Part shown: positions 42,737-43,193 of the stretch, piece by piece
Layout: each line of letters begins with the position of its first letter
How positions within the stretch are numbered: the stretch's first letter is position 1
Source: an uncultured Actinomycetes bacterium
GTDB taxonomy: Bacteria; Actinomycetota; Thermoleophilia; RBG-16-64-13
Assembly (NCBI GenBank): GCA_903873715.1
Contig: CAIQPS010000075.1
Coordinates: 1-43,193, forward strand
Direction: 5' to 3'
Length of the DNA stretch: 43,193 nt
Position numbers and translations under genes: made by a program
Notes under the pieces: model-generated
What the model saw: only the letters and a program-made list of their open reading frames with translations
Told to the model about the DNA's origin: nothing
The model's database searches: none

Positions 42737-43193
42737 GTGGACAAGATAAGTGCGGGCGACACTGCCTGGATGCTCATCAGCACCGCTTTGGTGATGCTGA
42801 TGACGCCTGGGCTCGCGTTCTTCTACGGCGGCCTGGTGCGGCGCAAGAACGTGCTCTCCATCATGATGCAGTGCCTGATACTCGTCGGGGTCATCAGCAT
42901 CCAATGGGTGCTGTTCGGCTACAGCCTGGCCTTCGGTCCCGACCACGGCGGGATCATCGGCGGCCTCAGTTGGGCCGGTCTGAACGGCGTGGGCGTGCTT
43001 CCCAACGCCGACTACGCCGCGACCATCCCGCACATCCTGTTCATGCTCTTCCAGATGATGGTCGCGGTCATCACGCCGGCCCTCATCATCGGCGCCTTCG
43101 CCGAGCGCATGAAGTTCAGCGCGTTCCTCGTGTTCTCCATCATCTGGGCGACCATCGTCTACGACCCCATGGCTCACTGGGTGTGGGGCGTGG
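42737..43193 (+). CDS. amt: second ammonium transporter (3'-truncated by window edge)
   Basis: The first 152 codons of an Amt family channel; the frame is open to the end of the window. GTG 42737 has AGGGGG seven bases upstream. Visible: DTAWMLISTALVMLMTPGLAFFYGGLVRRKNVLSIMMQ, the first helix with its family signature, IQWVLFGYSLAFGPD, and LFQMMVAVITPALIIGAFAERMKFSAF, ending at DPMAHWVWG, the segment before TM5. Unlike the amt at 39166 it has no N-terminal extension, so it is a separate subtype rather than a recent copy. It lies downstream of the PucR-family gene in the same direction after 156 bases. Confidence 0.93.
   Translation, partial: MDKISAGDTAWMLISTALVMLMTPGLAFFYGGLVRRKNVLSIMMQCLILVGVISIQWVLFGYSLAFGPDHGGIIGGLSWAGLNGVGVLPNADYAATIPHILFMLFQMMVAVITPALIIGAFAERMKFSAFLVFSIIWATIVYDPMAHWVWGV

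Overview
The window is a GC-rich bacterial chromosome segment. Many GTG starts, strong GGAGG-type ribosome sites alongside several apparently leaderless genes, a CdaR/PucR-type regulator, an amt-glnK pair, an ECF sigma factor with a one-TM partner, and an MMPL exporter together suggest a high-GC Gram-positive (Actinomycetota-like) organism. The lifestyle looks anaerobic: rubredoxin, membrane pyrophosphatase, a pyrogallol-phloroglucinol transhydroxylase-type molybdoenzyme, and a 2-hydroxyacyl-CoA dehydratase/benzoyl-CoA-reductase-type ATP-driven activase system. I cannot name the order or species from sequence alone. I see no rRNA, tRNA, CRISPR array, insertion sequence or prophage.

Layout. 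1-2.0 kb: 3' end of an enoate-reductase/old-yellow-enzyme type flavoprotein, a cupin, a nitroreductase-fold protein and a small KOW-like protein. 2.0-4.0 kb (minus): a PPC/DUF296 protein and an unrecognised zinc-ribbon/coiled-coil protein. 4.1-6.6 kb: an MBOAT O-acyltransferase with an SGNH-hydrolase partner (surface polymer acylation). 6.8-10 kb: PLP aminotransferase, a flavin-binding PPOx protein divergent from apgM, and a short rubredoxin gene (54 residues). 10.3-12.8 kb: a divergent membrane H+-pyrophosphatase closed by a perfect terminator. 13.0-16.7 kb: tandem KimA-like APC permeases. 16.8-23.2 kb: histidine-utilisation operon hutH-hutI-ftcD-hutU plus a small unknown gene; histidine would yield glutamate and formimino-tetrahydrofolate. 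23.2-23.8 kb (minus): SRPBCC protein.

24.0-29.3 kb: a palindromic TetR-like operator and promoter drive the two transhydroxylase subunits (874 and 276 residues, three-cluster iron-sulfur small subunit with a beta-sandwich tail). These are followed by a perfect 22-bp hairpin, an MFS transporter broken after its tenth membrane helix, and an EthD-like protein overlapping it in another frame. 29.4-31.0 kb: ECF sigma factor and membrane-anchored partner. 31.2-38.4 kb (minus): MMPL transporter and, upstream of it, a two-gene activase/dehydratase module in which one chain carries two ASKHA activase domains. 38.8-43.2 kb: nitrogen cluster with amt-glnK (minus), a PucR-family regulator with a leaderless promoter, and the start of a second ammonium transporter running off the end.

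The most unusual points are the transhydroxylase locus with its operator and disrupted transporter, the double-activase protein, a histidine ammonia-lyase whose MIO-forming triad is Ala-Cys-Gly, the PII protein lacking Tyr51, the divergent pyrophosphatase motifs, and back-to-back leaderless promoters between the PPOx gene and apgM.
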